64,000 nt of DNA from Polytrichum commune. Lineage: Eukaryota; Streptophyta; Polytrichopsida; Polytrichales; Polytrichaceae. The stretch spans positions 47,108,796 to 47,172,795 of the forward strand of contig OX485807.1 of NCBI GenBank assembly GCA_950295325.1, given 5' to 3'. A program made the position numbers and the translations under genes. Positions 34,757-47,665 of the stretch are shown here, one piece after another. The number at the start of each line of letters is the position of its first letter. Position 1 is the first letter of the stretch. The notes below the pieces were generated by a model. It made no database searches, was not told where the DNA came from, and saw nothing but the letters and a program-made list of their open reading frames with translations.

Positions 34757-34960
34757 TTCTTTTTTTCTTTTTTTCTTTTCTTTTTAGGATAGAAGGCCGA
34801 CGACCAACGCCAAAGCACAGGAGGCAGTTGACCACCTGACAAGTTTTCCGTCAAGTAGAGAGGAGACTTCACATCCGGGAATCAAACCGCCAACCTCTTC
34901 CTTGAGATTTGGGTATCTCTCCACCATCATCCGGAAGTTTAGGGTCATCCTGGACCTAGG
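34757..34960 (-). mobile_element. SINE-like element, copy A
   Basis: On the minus strand an A-box-like TGGTGGAGAGATACCC (about 34,926-34,911) is followed by a B-box-like GGTTTGATTCCC (34,888-34,877) and an A-rich tail (34,787-34,757). GGTGAGTTAAG and GGATGAGTCGAG at the two sides may be a worn target duplication. Copy B has the same element, so it predates the duplication. Confidence 0.5.
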
Positions 34961-35222
34961 GTGAGTTAAGTAAACATCGACATGGTCACTGGGGCATTCA
35001 CTTTAATCAGTGATCACAAACACCTCAAAAAAAAGTAAGCGAGTGACACACACCCCAATTCCTTTACCCTTTTCTTTCTTTCATTCTTTCTTTTTTGCGT
35101 ACACTTGCAGTATTGTCACGATGAACAAGGAGATCTGGCAAATAGTTACAAGTGAGTTGGTTCATTTTCCAAAGTTGTTGATTCAGAAACAAACTTTATG
35201 CAATGCAACAAATTGTATGTCA

Positions 35223-36001
35223 AGAGTTGTCCACTTATTATGCTTGCATCCCTTAAACGGATACATAATCTCATATTCACCCAACAAATGTCCTCAATGA
35301 GAGACCCTCTTACTCATAACGATGAGCAATGACAAAATTTGCTTATTTCATTGATGACACAAAGTCAGAGTTGGCTTATGCTCTTTCTGATGAACTTCAA
35401 AGTGCTCACTTGTTCAAGTTCCAACTACCATTTGGGGCATGTGTAATACATGTATAATTCAACTTTTTAGAATGATTAAATTACATATTATAATAAATCT
35501 TTGATTTGACTTGGAACTCCAATGCTTTTAGATGGTCACTTTACCTTGAGTGTCTTGCATTTGAGTTTGTATGAGGTAATATCATCATGAAACATGATAT
35601 CATTATTATCATTTTTTTTATCATTAATGATATTGATGATATTATTATTATGTTATTGATTCTTCAAAATGAATATGTAAAGGATAATTTTCACTGCCCC
35701 TCCCCTAGGTACATGTCAATATTCGAATTAAAAACTTATAAACAATCTCAATATCCAAATTTCAATAGACATAAATTCTAAAATACAAATAATAAATTCT
35801 AAATAAATATACCAATTTATGTGGCTTTTGTTTTCCGCTACCTAGTAAATCATCTATTGTCGTCAATAGTTGAGTGGAGCATTTTGGAGCCTTCAATATA
35901 TGATTAAAAGACTTGGAACATGCTGTCATTCCTCATAAAGCCTCAAAAAGCAAGTGCCATAAGCAAGATAATTTGTTTGGTTTGTTGCCAAGTGGCAAGT
36001 A
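35223..36001. other. Intergenic; contains a diverged dispersed repeat
   Basis: The stretch 35,500-35,760 (AAACATGATAT, GTACATGTCAATATTCGAA, AAACTTATAAAC-TCTCAAT) matches 39,895-40,540 in diverged form, except that the second copy carries the MITE at 40,074. No gene is visible. Confidence 0.55.
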
Positions 36002-36378
36002 CACCTTGACCTCCCTAGTATCACGCATGTGGCAACCACTATGCATGTGATAATAAGGAGGTCTGTAGTATTAACTTGGAAGCATGAAACCAGAGAATTA
36101 GTGTAGCATGTGACAATACAAAATGACACAAAATCAACATTGCAGTAATAATAATAATGACAACATGGTGCGTGTGAGCGTGTGGTGTGAATTCTTGGGT
36201 GGATTAATTGAATGCCAAAACCCATAATATATGGGAGGGATTGCGACAACATGGAGGGAGATCTAAACTAAGCACATCTGTTCCCTAGGGTTTCGGGATA
36301 AAAGAGGGAAGTGACATCATGTATGGTCATATTATGGAAGGTGACATTGTGGAGGGTGATATTAAGGAGGTTAGGGTG
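36002..36378. mobile_element. Tc1/mariner-type MITE, independent copy
   Basis: Inverted ends CACCTTGACCTCCCTA and TAAGGAGGTTAGGGTG are flanked by TA on both sides. The interior is diverged from but clearly related to the SDR-intron copies (GGCAACCA, GAATTAGTGTAGCATGTGACA, TGTTCCCTAGGGTTTCGGGA). Confidence 0.7.
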
Positions 36379-36688
36379 TACACTCCAACAAGAAGATTGT
36401 GCGTCTAGAAAATTGTACAAGTGTCATGGTGAAAATGCACTTGTGTTGCGCAAATTGCGCAAAGGCTACTTCAAGTAGCTGCTATAATTTTCCCTACGAG
36501 ACTACTTCAAGTAGATGCTATGATTCTCCCTACGAGACTACTAGGGCCGTAAAGGAGGAGGCTGTAACGACACAGTGCAGTCTACTAGGACAAGCGTAGG
36601 ACTAGCAGTTACTTACACTGAAGGTTCGGCCTGCGAGAAAATGGGTGTGGAGTTTCCTTTTTCATGTAAAATAGTCACTATTTCAAGT

Positions 36689-37710
36689 CAAGGTTCGGGA
36701 GATTTTTGAGCTCAACCAGCTAAAATCCGTCCCTTCACAACTTTTACCGGTTCTCTCAGGATTTGACCAGTTGCAAACTTGTTGCCATTAACTTGGACCG
36801 GCCAATATCCTATATTCGTTTCCAAGTGCCGGCTGATTTCCTCTTCATTGTAATGACAGCCGGCCAGAAACTTGGGCATTGATAAGTAAGCCGGTTTTCC
36901 AATGTAGCAAAATTATATCTACAAACAACATACACCATTCAACAACAACGTTTAAAGAACATACCAACATACAACAATAATATGTAATGATATCAACATC
37001 CAACAACAATGATCAACAATTTATTCATAGCAGGAGTTGAACCTGAAATAACCCATCAACCGGTTGATGGCCGTGGATTTACTCTTCTATCATACCTAGG
37101 TTTGAAAACCTCATATTAGATTTGAGGCCACAACATGATAAAAGAGTAACCTAACATATCATACTATATACAAAAATGAAAATTCATCAACTGTTAGAGT
37201 CAAAATCAACAGTATCATCTTCACGTTCAAGAGGAAAACGTCCTGAAAGGAATCTTTGTGGATGTGAAAACAACCATCTAAACTTTGTAGAGTTCCTCCA
37301 TTAAGCTATGGCTTCCATTTGTACGTTATCAAGATCACCACGAAGATCTTCCATGGACACACTCATAATAAATGCTAAACACTAGCCGTCAACAATGAAA
37401 TGCAATAATGAAGCAAAAGCTTCGCTTGTCCGCCATTCACCAAAACACTACAAGCCTACAACAAACACATAACCTAAACCTTAGAACCAAATGATATCTG
37501 GCCCTAGATGAATCAAACCAGATGAAATCCGCCTATTTCACGATTCATCCGGGTAAAAATCCTCCTCCTCAAAATGGTTGCCGGTTATAATCTGTTTTTT
37601 TTAATTTTAAAAACATCGGTTTCACATCCTCCACTTTCCCAATTCAACTGGACTTTTCATAAAACCAACCGGCCACCATTACACTAAATACCGGTTCTCC
37701 CTAGACATTG
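36689..37710. mobile_element. Larger hAT-type non-autonomous element (1,022 bp)
   Basis: The ends are CAAGGTTCGGGAGA and TCTCCCTAGACATTG, related to the termini of the 227-bp MITE family, and the flanks are a perfect 8-bp duplication TTTCAAGT (36681-36688, 37711-37718). CCGGTT-rich subterminal sequence at both sides resembles the MITE. The interior has no supportable transposase frame. Confidence 0.75.
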
Positions 37711-37766
37711 TTTCAAGTTTGCCTTCATGAATTGGACTACAGCTCATGAGTTGCCATTTCCAATTG

Positions 37767-37909
37767 CATAACATTATTAAGCAGTTCATGTGGGCTCCGA
37801 GGATATAACCATGGGATGCCGTAGCTTTGGATTTGCACTAGTTGTGGCATCCCATGGTTATGCTCTCGGCCTTTAGATGAACGAACGCACATTGTTTAAT
37901 AATGTTATG
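37767..37909. ncRNA. Long imperfect hairpin (143 nt), candidate MIRNA-like or foldback element
   Basis: Perfect inner arms ATAACCATGGGATGCC (37805-37820) and GGCATCCCATGGTTAT (37846-37861) enclose a 25-nt loop. Outer arms CATAACATTATTAA (37767-37780) and TTAATAATGTTATG (37896-37909) close the stem, with shorter matches (GTTCAT, CGAG) and bulges between. Size and shape are compatible with a plant microRNA precursor, but I recognise no known miRNA in it and a foldback MITE is equally possible. Confidence 0.4.
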
Positions 37910-40060
37910 TGCCAATCCGCTTCTCACAAAGTGTATAAAACTGTCCACTTTTCCCTGTGGACGTGGAATCGAAATTCAAACAATATTGTTAGAAGATTAC
38001 TACTATCAACACACGTAGTTTCATTGATGACTTGGAGTCGGCGATGGTTTATGGCCTTTGTGATGAACAACAAAGCAGTCAAGCATTAAAGTTTCAAGCA
38101 CCGTTTATGGAATGTTCTGTACACATACATTTCAGTTTTTAGATGTTCTATACACAAACGCTTCAAATTTTACACGTTGTGTAGATGTATATTTTTATGC
38201 ACCACATTTGACCTGAAGAGGAGGTCAAATTTAGTGTGCATGCAAGAAAGAGAAGAAAAAGTGTCACTTGTGGTTAGTTGCCATAATGACTCCCAAGTAT
38301 TTGGGCACCACAATTCTTGGATGCTTGAGAATGGAAGGTGGTTGTGTGCACAAATATAAATGAGCAATGAATCTTCTTCAAGAGGACTTCTCCTTTGGAC
38401 TAGTGCAATCATAATTTTCCACTTTAGCCATGTGGCCGGAGAATACAAGTACACTTTTCTGATGACATACATCCCTTGTTTTTAGTTGAATATCTTTGTC
38501 ATGGGAGAGTGGTACTAGTGCTAATGACTAAGGCACTCAATAAATTGGAACCTTGTCCTACTAGCAACAACCATAGAAGAATTTAGAAACCATGTTAATT
38601 ATATCTTATAAGAAGACTTGCTTGTGTCTCCAACCCCTTCTCAGTTGCAAGGATTGCCTTCATTTGATCTACCAAGTCTTGGGCAATGAGTATCAATGAG
38701 TCAAGAAACCATCATCAAGTTTATATCTCCTCTCGATTATTGAGTTGAACATGTTGATAAAACTAGAGTATGGTGTCATCAAAGTGAGGGTTAAGCATTA
38801 ATTATAACATCAAGTTGTGAAAATTGACAATTTTGTGCAATCTCAAATTTCACGTGGTAACTAAGCCTATGTTTGTATGTCCAAGAAAAATTAATTCACA
38901 TTGCAAATTGCAATATAATATTCCATACTCCCTCTCTATATTATCAATTTGTGAATCCATATGTCTCAGTTTGTGCAACCACAAGAAAGATAGTGGTTGG
39001 ATGTTTTGGAGCCAAAGCATGGTTAAGTCAACAAGAAAAGTGGTATGCACTTCCATTGTGATACAATTTTCATATATAGTACGGGAATCAAGCTCAAATC
39101 TATGCAAGGGCAAACCCCTAACCACAAATAAAATGGAAATAGAATATTGGCAGGGCTATATGATTGATTGCACACTTTACCGCACACAACAAAAGCCAAC
39201 CCAACATTTTTTTTCCCATAAGTGATTGTTTTGTCAAAGCTGCCAGTATGAAAGGCAATTGATTGGAATAGAGCCTTAATAAAATTGTCGTGTAGCATGA
39301 CGGAATGTCATTTCGAGACCATGGAGCCCTCCAATGGAGTTGAACCAAACATAGTACAAAATGTGTGCCTCGTTAGTATTATGGAGATACGTATAAAATA
39401 GATCCTAAACTAGGTGATGGATTTGAGCTAAAACGTGCTTCATTTCAAAATTTGTTATGATTGGCGTGTATAGTTCAGGTGTTTGGTAAGATCATATTGT
39501 ATGGTAATGCGCCCCTAATTTTGAAGCAAAATATTTTTTCTTAAGGTGGTACGTCACCCTCGCTTTCCAAAAACGGACAATTATGAAAGTATATTCTACA
39601 AACTTAAGGATCTACTTCTATCATTTATGAATGTAAATCTTGTAGTTTGCAAATAAGTATATGAAAACATCATGACCCACCTTATTAGTAATTTTAATAT
39701 GAATCAATATTATTGTTTTGAGTTATAAAACTAGAAAATGTGGCTACTTGCGCCTCTACACTGATAGGGTACAACTTCGGTTCACTTTACCATGCTTTGG
39801 CCCTTTGAAGTTTTGTTAGTAGACATGTAAGTATACATAATCGAAGATACTCATTTGCTTGAGATAAAGGAGGAGGCCCTAGATCTTACATTTCAAAATG
39901 TATCTTTCATTTTGACTTGAAACCCCAACACTTTTAAATGGTCGTTTCACCCCTAATTTTTTTGCATTTGAGTTCAAACATAGTAATATCACAAAACATG
40001 ATATTTTATTATTTTCATGGGAATGATTCCTCAAAGTGCCCCCCCCCCCAAGAAGTACAT
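37910..40060. other. Intergenic, no gene recognised
   Basis: AT-rich sequence with short frames on both strands and no domain, splice pattern or RNA gene I can support. From about 39,885 it belongs to the dispersed repeat also found at 35,500. Confidence 0.5.
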
Positions 40061-40073
40061 GTCACTATTCAAA

Positions 40074-40483
40074 TCACGGGTAGATCACTCCATTGTCAAG
40101 TTGAACACCACGTGCGACCAAAAAAAATCTTCTTTTGGTAAGTTGCACCACCAAAATGGGTCAAAATTTTATCAATTTTTTTTCATGAGTAGATATACAC
40201 AGTACCTATGACACAATCAAAAGTGGTAACTAAATTTGATGATTTTTTTTTCCATAAAACATACCATTTCTAACTAGAATGACACAGAATTGAACTAAAA
40301 CAATTACTAAAAAAATAAAGATGACTAAAAATTTCAAAATAGTATTCAAAAGATACTATCAATGGTTATGTATATGTAGAAAAAATATCATAAATTTTAA
40401 AACTATATATGGCATGTAATATAGGGGTAGCAAACTTTGTCCGCACGTGGTGTCAACTTGACAATGAAGTGACCTCCCCGTGA
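40074..40483. mobile_element. MITE with 50-60-bp inverted arms inserted in a dispersed repeat
   Basis: The ends TCACGGGTAGATCACT and AGTGACCTCCCCGTGA start long inverted arms that continue through CATTGTCAAGTTG-ACACCACGTGCG. A 6-bp direct repeat TTCAAA flanks it (40068-40073, 40484-40489). The related repeat near 35,725 lacks the insertion and serves as an empty site (GTCAATATTCGAATTAAAAA). Confidence 0.75.
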
Positions 40484-41700
40484 TTCAAAGAAACAACTTA
40501 TAAACGGTCTCAATTTTCAAACTTGAATCACTACACAATTGAAAATATAAATCATAAATTCTCATAAATATACCAAGTCATCATTGATGGGTGGAGCATT
40601 GCGGAGCAGCCCATAATATGCATTAAGGTAGAAGGTGCTTAAACCAACACTTTAAGCTATTGCACATACATATGGCTATGTGGTTGATATATAAAATATA
40701 TATTCATATTAGCCTTTGGGCTAAACATAGGTATCAAGAAGAAAAAACATTTTTAGTCTCAATTGAATATTTGATGAATATTCAAAGTCAAAACTACTAG
40801 CTTCCTTATACCAATCCATAGGCCCCGTGTATGGCAACCTCGCATATGATGAGGACCCCCACCTTCATTGCCTAGAACCAACACAACATAGCTGGGTACT
40901 AGACCCAAACTACATCAAAGCCCAAGTAGTAATGGTATGCAAAGCCACACGGCTACCTCCATGATTCCTCCCGGTTCGCTTGCAAAACCATCACCTTGCA
41001 TGCCGGGAACCGACCCCCTTTGCATCCCGGGAAATGACCCTTTTGTGCTTTGTGGGCCTACCTCCTTGGCGTTGTGAATAGAATGACTATAATAGGCATT
41101 GACAAGCCACCCTAATCCCACCTTGAACCAACCCGAGATAGAGTGGAGCCCGTTACATACCCTACATGAAGGTCATGGAGGCCGCTATGAGGTGGCACCA
41201 CTAATGGCACCTAAAACCGTCACTCCGTGGGCCCAGACACTCCTACACCGCCGGGTACGGTTCATGGTTGTAGAGTGTTGGCAATTGGGGGCGGCTTACA
41301 AGTGTTGGTTTTGGATGGGATGTTGGTTTTAGCACCCTCTACTTTACTATATAGCCATGCAACCATTACTCTGTAACATGCCCGGAAGGTGTCCATGGAG
41401 TTTCCTTTTCATAGAAGGTGCACAGGCGGGGCCTCAAAAGGTCAATTTTTTGAGTACCAATCCACTATTCACTGTGGACGTGGAATGTGAAATTACAGAA
41501 AAAAACTGGAGTTCGAACAGGACCTCCACTTATATATAACGAGGCAATTCCTAACTCTAAGAGTCCAAGTAATACTGCACCAGAGCACTTGTGTGGCGCC
41601 AACAGTATCCTGCACTTCAACACTGAACATCGAAATCCAAGCTTCAAGATCGAACAGAGAAACAGTGACAATTGCGAGTGATTAAATAGCTCTGCTAGCA

Positions 41701-44700
41701 ATGGCCGACAAATTAGCTGCAACCAACAGGTTTACATAAATCTCCTCGATCGATTCTCCTCCTTGAATTTGTAAACCCCACATGGAAGCTCGAGTACAAG
41801 GAGTGTTCTTGATTTTCGTCATCTATGCTGTATTAAGGTTCTCATTAGGTTTCCATGTGACAACATTGAGCTGAGTCTCCTCCCAACGTAATACTGATGG
41901 AGGTTAAATCGAACCCACTTTCAAACAACTTCAATATGTACAATCTGTACAAGCAATGTATTCCATTTTCACCATGTATGGTAAATCGATGTTTTCTTCT
42001 TGATTTCCACGTGCCAACAATGAGTTGATTCTGATCCTCCATGCTGATGGATGTTGTCTTTAGTTTTCACTGTGCACAATTCAGTATTGTTGTCTTTGTG
42101 ATGTCCATGTCATGACGTTATTCAACCGAGTGACGAGGTTGGATGGGGCAAGGAATATGTCATGCAAGGTGTTAGAGTTAAACCTTACAGATGCTTGTCT
42201 GTAGGTAGATTCAACTTGAAAAACGAGTGAGATTCGGTTGAAGCATTGTCACTGAACATTATTAGAATGGAATGGTTGAGGCACTGTCATTGAATATCAT
42301 TAGAATGTTGTGGTGGAAACGTTGAGTTTAATGATGCGGTGACGTGAACATCCAGGTGGTGGACGAAGGAAACGGTGGCTGTGGTGACAGGAGCCAACAA
42401 AGGTATTGGGTATGTGATCGTGCAAGAGCTCGCCAAGCATGGCCTCACGGTTGTGCTCACTGCCCGAGATTCTGGCAGGGGAATTGCTGCATTGGAGACA
42501 TTAAAGAGCGAGGGGCTCAAGAATGTGTATTTCCATCCTTTGGAGGTTTCGAGCTCGACATCCGCAGAGATGCTCGCAGCCTGGCTCAAGGATGAGTTTG
42601 GTGGAATTGACATCCTTGTGAGTGTTTCTAGGCCTCTCAAATGGTCATTCAACTCCATCTGTGACACTTGTTGATTGAAGGTTCCAAGTTCTTGAGTGTT
42701 TTGGTACCACAAGGGCAAAAAGCTAAGTTGAGCATTATTGCAACCTTAAAGATGGGGAGCCTGGCTTAATGATGCATTTGGTAGTATTGATAACCTAAGG
42801 CTTGTAAATAAGGTATGTGGGTGTTTTCATGCTCTCCACCTTCTACATAACAAAACTTCTGTTGCATTAGCAAATCTACGATGAAGCATTGGCAAAAATC
42901 AGATTCAGAAATTGTTGATTCCTTGGATAAATACATAGGTCCTCTTGATTTTGTACGCTAATGAGCATGAAGTAGCGAATCAAATTTGAAGACGTGGTCT
43001 GATCTCTTGTAAACATGTGTCTTTATGGTGTGTGTTCCTTGATCCTTACCAAACCACACACCAATCGAATATAGGTGTTCAATCAAGAAAGGTAACCAAA
43101 TGACACCCGCATACCTTTAATTCAGGCTTCTCAAAATCTCATCGATCTCCAGATCTGTAAAATTTTGGAGTCAGCAAGGGTTCCGAGTTTTTGACTGTTT
43201 TGGTGATGCAAGGATGAAGTGAACCCGAGCGTTAATATTGCAATATCAATGGTGTCAACGAGCAGGTAAACAATGCAGGAGTGAACCTGCTCTCACACGA
43301 GTATGAGAAAGGTTTGACAATGCTCAATACAAACTACTTTGGGGTGAAGAATGTCATCAAAGCATTGTTCCCTCTGCTGAGACCTAATTCTCCTGCTGGA
43401 GCACGTATTGTGAATGTTTCGTCACAACTCGGACTACTGGAGGTATGGATGCCCTACCATCTTTGAATATGGGTCTCACTATGATGACACTTTTAATTCA
43501 TGTGAAATTAGTACATGTTTGTTGCATGTGCCAAACGATTTATTCGAGTCCTTCCACTACAAGCATATGAGCCTTGGACAATCAACCTACGTCACTAAAA
43601 ACTTGTCCTATGTCATTAGAAAGTTTGCATATTAACACAATGGCATATTTGCATTGTTCTTTCATCGACATAACGACGATTGCCTAGAACTCATGTGCTC
43701 GTAGTGCTCCTCCTTTGAATAAAATGTGTGGCCCTATAGTGGGGATTTCTAACCCCACCAACAATTTTGATAGTTGAATTGGATCAACAGTGTCTCATCC
43801 GAATATTGAATTCGAATCACGAAGATTGTCATTTCAAGTTTGAGGATCAGGGTTGACATGCAAAAGTTGTAAGAAGTCAAAATGAAAATTCATTCTCTGC
43901 CTAAATATGATCATGTAGGTCCTCCCAACACGTTAACTATGGAACCCTAATATGGTGTCTATAGTTAGAACACATAGTCCGATCTTACGATGACACACGT
44001 CTTTTTGGTGTGCATGATTAACTACAAGCTTCTCCATACACCACTCAACTATCAAGGCATTGTCAAATTAAGAAGAGTAACCATAGAAGGCCCACATATA
44101 CACACTCTAAACTCCGTAGTATCACACCTGTGGCAACCAAAGTGCACATGATACTACGGAGTTTTGTAGTGTGAACATGGATGCGTGATACTATAGAATT
44201 AGTGTAGCATGTGACGTTATGGAGTAACACAAAGGAGTTGTGAGGAAAATTTGAATTCGTTCTCCCCTCACCTACGCTAGTGTGGTCCACTCCACTTGGC
44301 CTTCCCGAACGATGTCGCAAACGCATGCACCAACATCCAACAAGTGACATAAGAAGAAGACGAAGAAGACACTCCACATGTTGACACATGGCGCAATGTG
44401 AGGGTGCAGGTTGCCTTCTCGGGTGGTTTGCATTAATGACAAATTTCATGATATAAGGGAGATAAATGTGACAATGAGTGAGATATTGACCTACAAACAT
44501 CCGTTCCCTAGGGTTTTGGGATATTAGAGAGCATGTGACAGTATGGAAGTTGATGTTATAGAGTTTAGGGTGTACCTCAATTAACTAAGACATGTGGAAG
44601 AATATTTATTAACAGGATCTTTGGCTTCCACAGAACCTACAAAGCACGGACTTGAGGGCGAAACTGGCGGACGTTCCAAACCTCAGCGAGGAGATGATCG

Positions 44701-45098
44701 ACTCGCTAGCGATGAGGTACCTGAAAGACTTGAAGGCAGGCGGGCATGGCAGTGAAGGATGGCCATGGACCGTCGGAGGTTCTCAGAGTTACAAGGAATC
44801 CAAGATATTCTTAAATGCATACACACGAATGTTGGCCCGAGACATCATGGACAGCCAAGTGCAACAGCCGGCCCTTGAGAGTTCAAGAGTTTTTGTGAAC
44901 ACCACATGCCCCGGCTTGACATACACTGACCTGGCACGAGTCTATATTGAAAAACAAGGCATCGATTTGTCGACAGTGAACACTCCTGAGCAAGGGGCCG
45001 ACACCATCGTGTGGCTGGCTTTGTTACCAAGGGAAGGTTACCCGATGGGTAGATTTCTATCTAGCCGCAAAGAAGTGTCCTTTGAAAATCTAAGGTAG
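41701..45098 (+). CDS. Short-chain dehydrogenase/reductase, carbonyl-reductase-like, 310 aa
   Basis: Four exons with GT/AG borders: 41701-41729, 42356-42617, 43266-43442 and 44634-45098. The joined product begins [20 protein letters not shown]. It has the NAD(P)-binding TGANKGIG (21-28), NNAG (99-102), the catalytic serine in NVSS (149-150), YKESK (Y209, K213) and a CPG segment (248-250). The order and the long spacer before YxxxK match the plant carbonyl reductase / neomenthol dehydrogenase / salutaridine reductase type of SDR, probably cytosolic and NADPH-dependent. The substrate cannot be read from sequence. All reading frames are intact, unlike its paralogue at 14,656. Intron 3 contains a MITE (44,101-44,572). 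Confidence 0.88.
44101..44572. mobile_element. Tc1/mariner-type MITE in SDR intron 3, copy B
   Basis: Orthologous to the copy at 17,049-17,531: ends CACACTCTAAACTCCGTA and AGAGTTTAGGGTG, flanked by TA. It is slightly shorter because an AAGAAG run is shorter. Confidence 0.7.
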
Positions 45099-46898
45099 AA
45101 ATACCATAACCTGTGAAAATAAGGTGATTCGCATTGAAGATCTAGTCTGACAATCATGAGATGATTTTCCAAGATAGACGAGAAGGATTCATGAAGAATG
45201 CAAGTTGTTTCATATTGTTTTGCCTTGTGCAAAACATTTCACAAATTTTCAAAGTGGAAAGTTTGTCCAACCCCCTACTCGTTCACTAGATTCTCCCTAC
45301 ACTGAACACGGTACTCCGCATTTCCATACATAACATCGTCTAAATCGGTTACCTCATGAGTACATTAACACTTGATTCCCATTGGCTACATTAAGTGTGC
45401 ACGCATTGAAGTTGCTGCCGAGCCATGATCCGTTTCAGAAATGGCACTTCACCATTATGACGGCGGTCTAGTGCACGGCTAGAGGGTGGTTAACCACTTA
45501 TGGTATTTCTACCTTACATGGTCTGAGGGGTGGTGAGAGGCCAAAGTGACATTCTTGAGCCTTAACCCTTTTTATATATCCCTGGCTTTTTATGTATTCT
45601 CAATATTAGTTATGAAGTGAGATTTGCTTCTATGAAACATTCATGAAGCAAAACAATTAACACAAAGTTGAAGAACATCACTGTATGGTTGGACTCTCCT
45701 ATGTAAGGTCATGAGGTTCGTGTCAGCATTTTTAAAGCAAAAACTTAAGGAAAACTTCATAAAATGAAGATAACATTAGTTTTCCCGGATATTTTGTAGA
45801 TCTCTTCATCCAATAAAGATGTTTTGGCAACTTATTTTGAATTGCATGAATATAACGATTGTGTTGGGTAAACCGTTCACCAGTTGAGAGGTTGGCCATG
45901 AGCTCAATAAAGAACCACATATAGTATGGGAAACTCAAATCCACTTTTCAAAACATTATTATGAAGAGCACCTTGCACACTCCCCCCAAAAAATTATATT
46001 CTTGAAAAGGACCTCCAACAAGTGCTAAGAGGGTACTGCCCATGAATCCGAGAGCTTATTGTGGTCTTGTGGGACATTAAGGATTAAAGGTCCAAACGCC
46101 CATTTAGACCTGAAGATATTGTATGGAAGTGTTTAACCCTCATGAGACGTAGGGGACATAAGTATACTTCATATCCAAGAACATATGTAACTATAAAGTG
46201 TGAATTGGAGACCTAATTTGCAGTTGACATACAAAAAGTCAATTGTGAAGGGTGATTTATCGTAGTTCCACTTTCTCTTTGAATTGGGTTAGCTTGATTT
46301 TTTTTTTTCTTATGCATTAAATAAATTTTGATTGTTACTATATTAAGGGCTTGTACAAACTATCGCATGGACCATAAAAAGTTTACCATTGCGCCTTTAT
46401 GGGTTAAGTGGTCTAGTAACTAGTTCATCCCAATTCATCCCAATTCATCCCAATTCAAATACACTAGACAAAATTTGGGGTCAATAACCCGGCTTTAGGG
46501 GTTCATTGGCTAAGCATAGTAACCCACATGCTCTAAAATAATAATCGGTGTTTTCACCCTCCCCTTGGTGGGTATCACCAAAAAAAATCTCTTTTATCCT
46601 ATGTGACCATGTTTGTGGAGAAGAATATTGTGCAAGTGCATGAAATTTGGTGACAGGACCTAGGACACAACATAATATATAGGAACATGCGCTATAAAGG
46701 CTTAATTCACTTCGTGAGATCCAAAGTCATCGAAACAATAAAAAGAGAAACTTTGACTTTAAGATTGAACATACTTCCTGTGGGGTGGACTCTTCATACC
46801 ATGTATGAACTAATATGAGTGTAGAAAGGGGTATTATTTGATGCATTAATATACATTTTATATATAAGAGAGAGGCAACGTTTTTTCTCTATGATCCA
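45099..46898. other. 3' flank of SDR copy B; no gene recognised
   Basis: Up to 45,795 and from 46,351 this matches copy A. The 555 bp between are unique to copy B and non-coding. They sit exactly where copy A carries the 5.6-kb palindrome-array block. Confidence 0.6.
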
Positions 46899-47044
46899 AT
46901 TTAGTCAACTATGCAAGGTTCAACTCTTCTAATCCCAAGCTATCACTGGCTGAAACAAAATCATTTCTTAAGAAGCCGCCCTGTACAACCCAACAACTGT
47001 CTATTAGTAGAGAGTAAACTGTAAACATATCTTTACCAAGAAAT
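46899..47044 (-). pseudogene. Captured fragment of the RPS1 last exon, copy B
   Basis: Same chimera as at 24,891-25,036, with near-identical sequence and the same 16-bp deletion relative to RPS1 exon 8. Confidence 0.8.
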
Positions 47045-47204
47045 ACAGGCCCAAGACCCACTTTATTCCGCCACCGATTTGAGCAATTTTTTACACCGAC
47101 ACGAGCACCCTTGCGACCATCTTCACCACCTTGCACTAGGCCTGAAACCAATACACCTCATTAAACCACGTGTGGAATCGAGGCTTCCGGGTTGTGCTCG
47201 GCAC

Positions 47205-47431
47205 CAATGATCGGGGAGAACTGGCAGTTAGTTACAGATGAACCAGTTGAGTTTGAGAAATAACCGGTTGAAGTTGGAGACTGCATGAGAATTACCGATC
47301 ATTTTGGAGCAATTTATGGAATATACCTCAAGTTAATATAGAAAAACTGAAGGATGTCAACATGTAACTGGTTGGAGTTGCAAACACTAGGATCTCAACC
47401 GATTATGTCCCAAAAATCTCCCGGATCACTG
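47205..47431. mobile_element. hAT-type MITE, copy B, decayed target duplication
   Basis: Orthologous to the element at 25,197. The left target CTCGGCAC (47197-47204) is intact; the right one has drifted to ATCAACAC. Confidence 0.85.
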
Positions 47432-47489
47432 ATCAACACTCTTAGCCCGGGCGGCCATCACCTCCGAGCCAAGAATAGGGTGATTCGAG

Positions 47490-47665
47490 TTGTTTTTTTT
47501 TTTTTGAGACAGAAGGCTAACAAACCAACACCAAAGCACAGGAGGCAAGTTTTCTGTGAAGTAGAGAGGAGAATTCACAGCCAGGAATCAAACCGCCAAC
47601 CTCTTCCTTGAGATTTGGGTATCTCTCCACCATTATCCGGTAGTTTAGGGTCATCTCGGACCTAG
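47490..47665 (-). mobile_element. SINE-like element, copy B
   Basis: Same element as at 34,757-34,960 with B-box-like GGTTTGATTCCT and an A-rich tail (T run at 47,492-47,505 on the plus strand). The body is shortened by about 17 bp relative to copy A. Confidence 0.5.

Larger units (their letters stand above)
14332..35222. repeat. Segmental duplication, copy A (expanded by insertions)
   Basis: Three blocks match copy B almost base for base: 14,332-18,755 (B 41,377-45,795), 24,353-25,447 (B 46,351-47,456) and 34,718-35,222 (B 47,452-47,925). Between them copy A carries two blocks absent from B: 18,756-24,352, replacing about 555 bp unique to B, and 25,448-34,716. The duplication includes the whole SDR gene with introns, so it was a DNA-level event. 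Confidence 0.85.
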
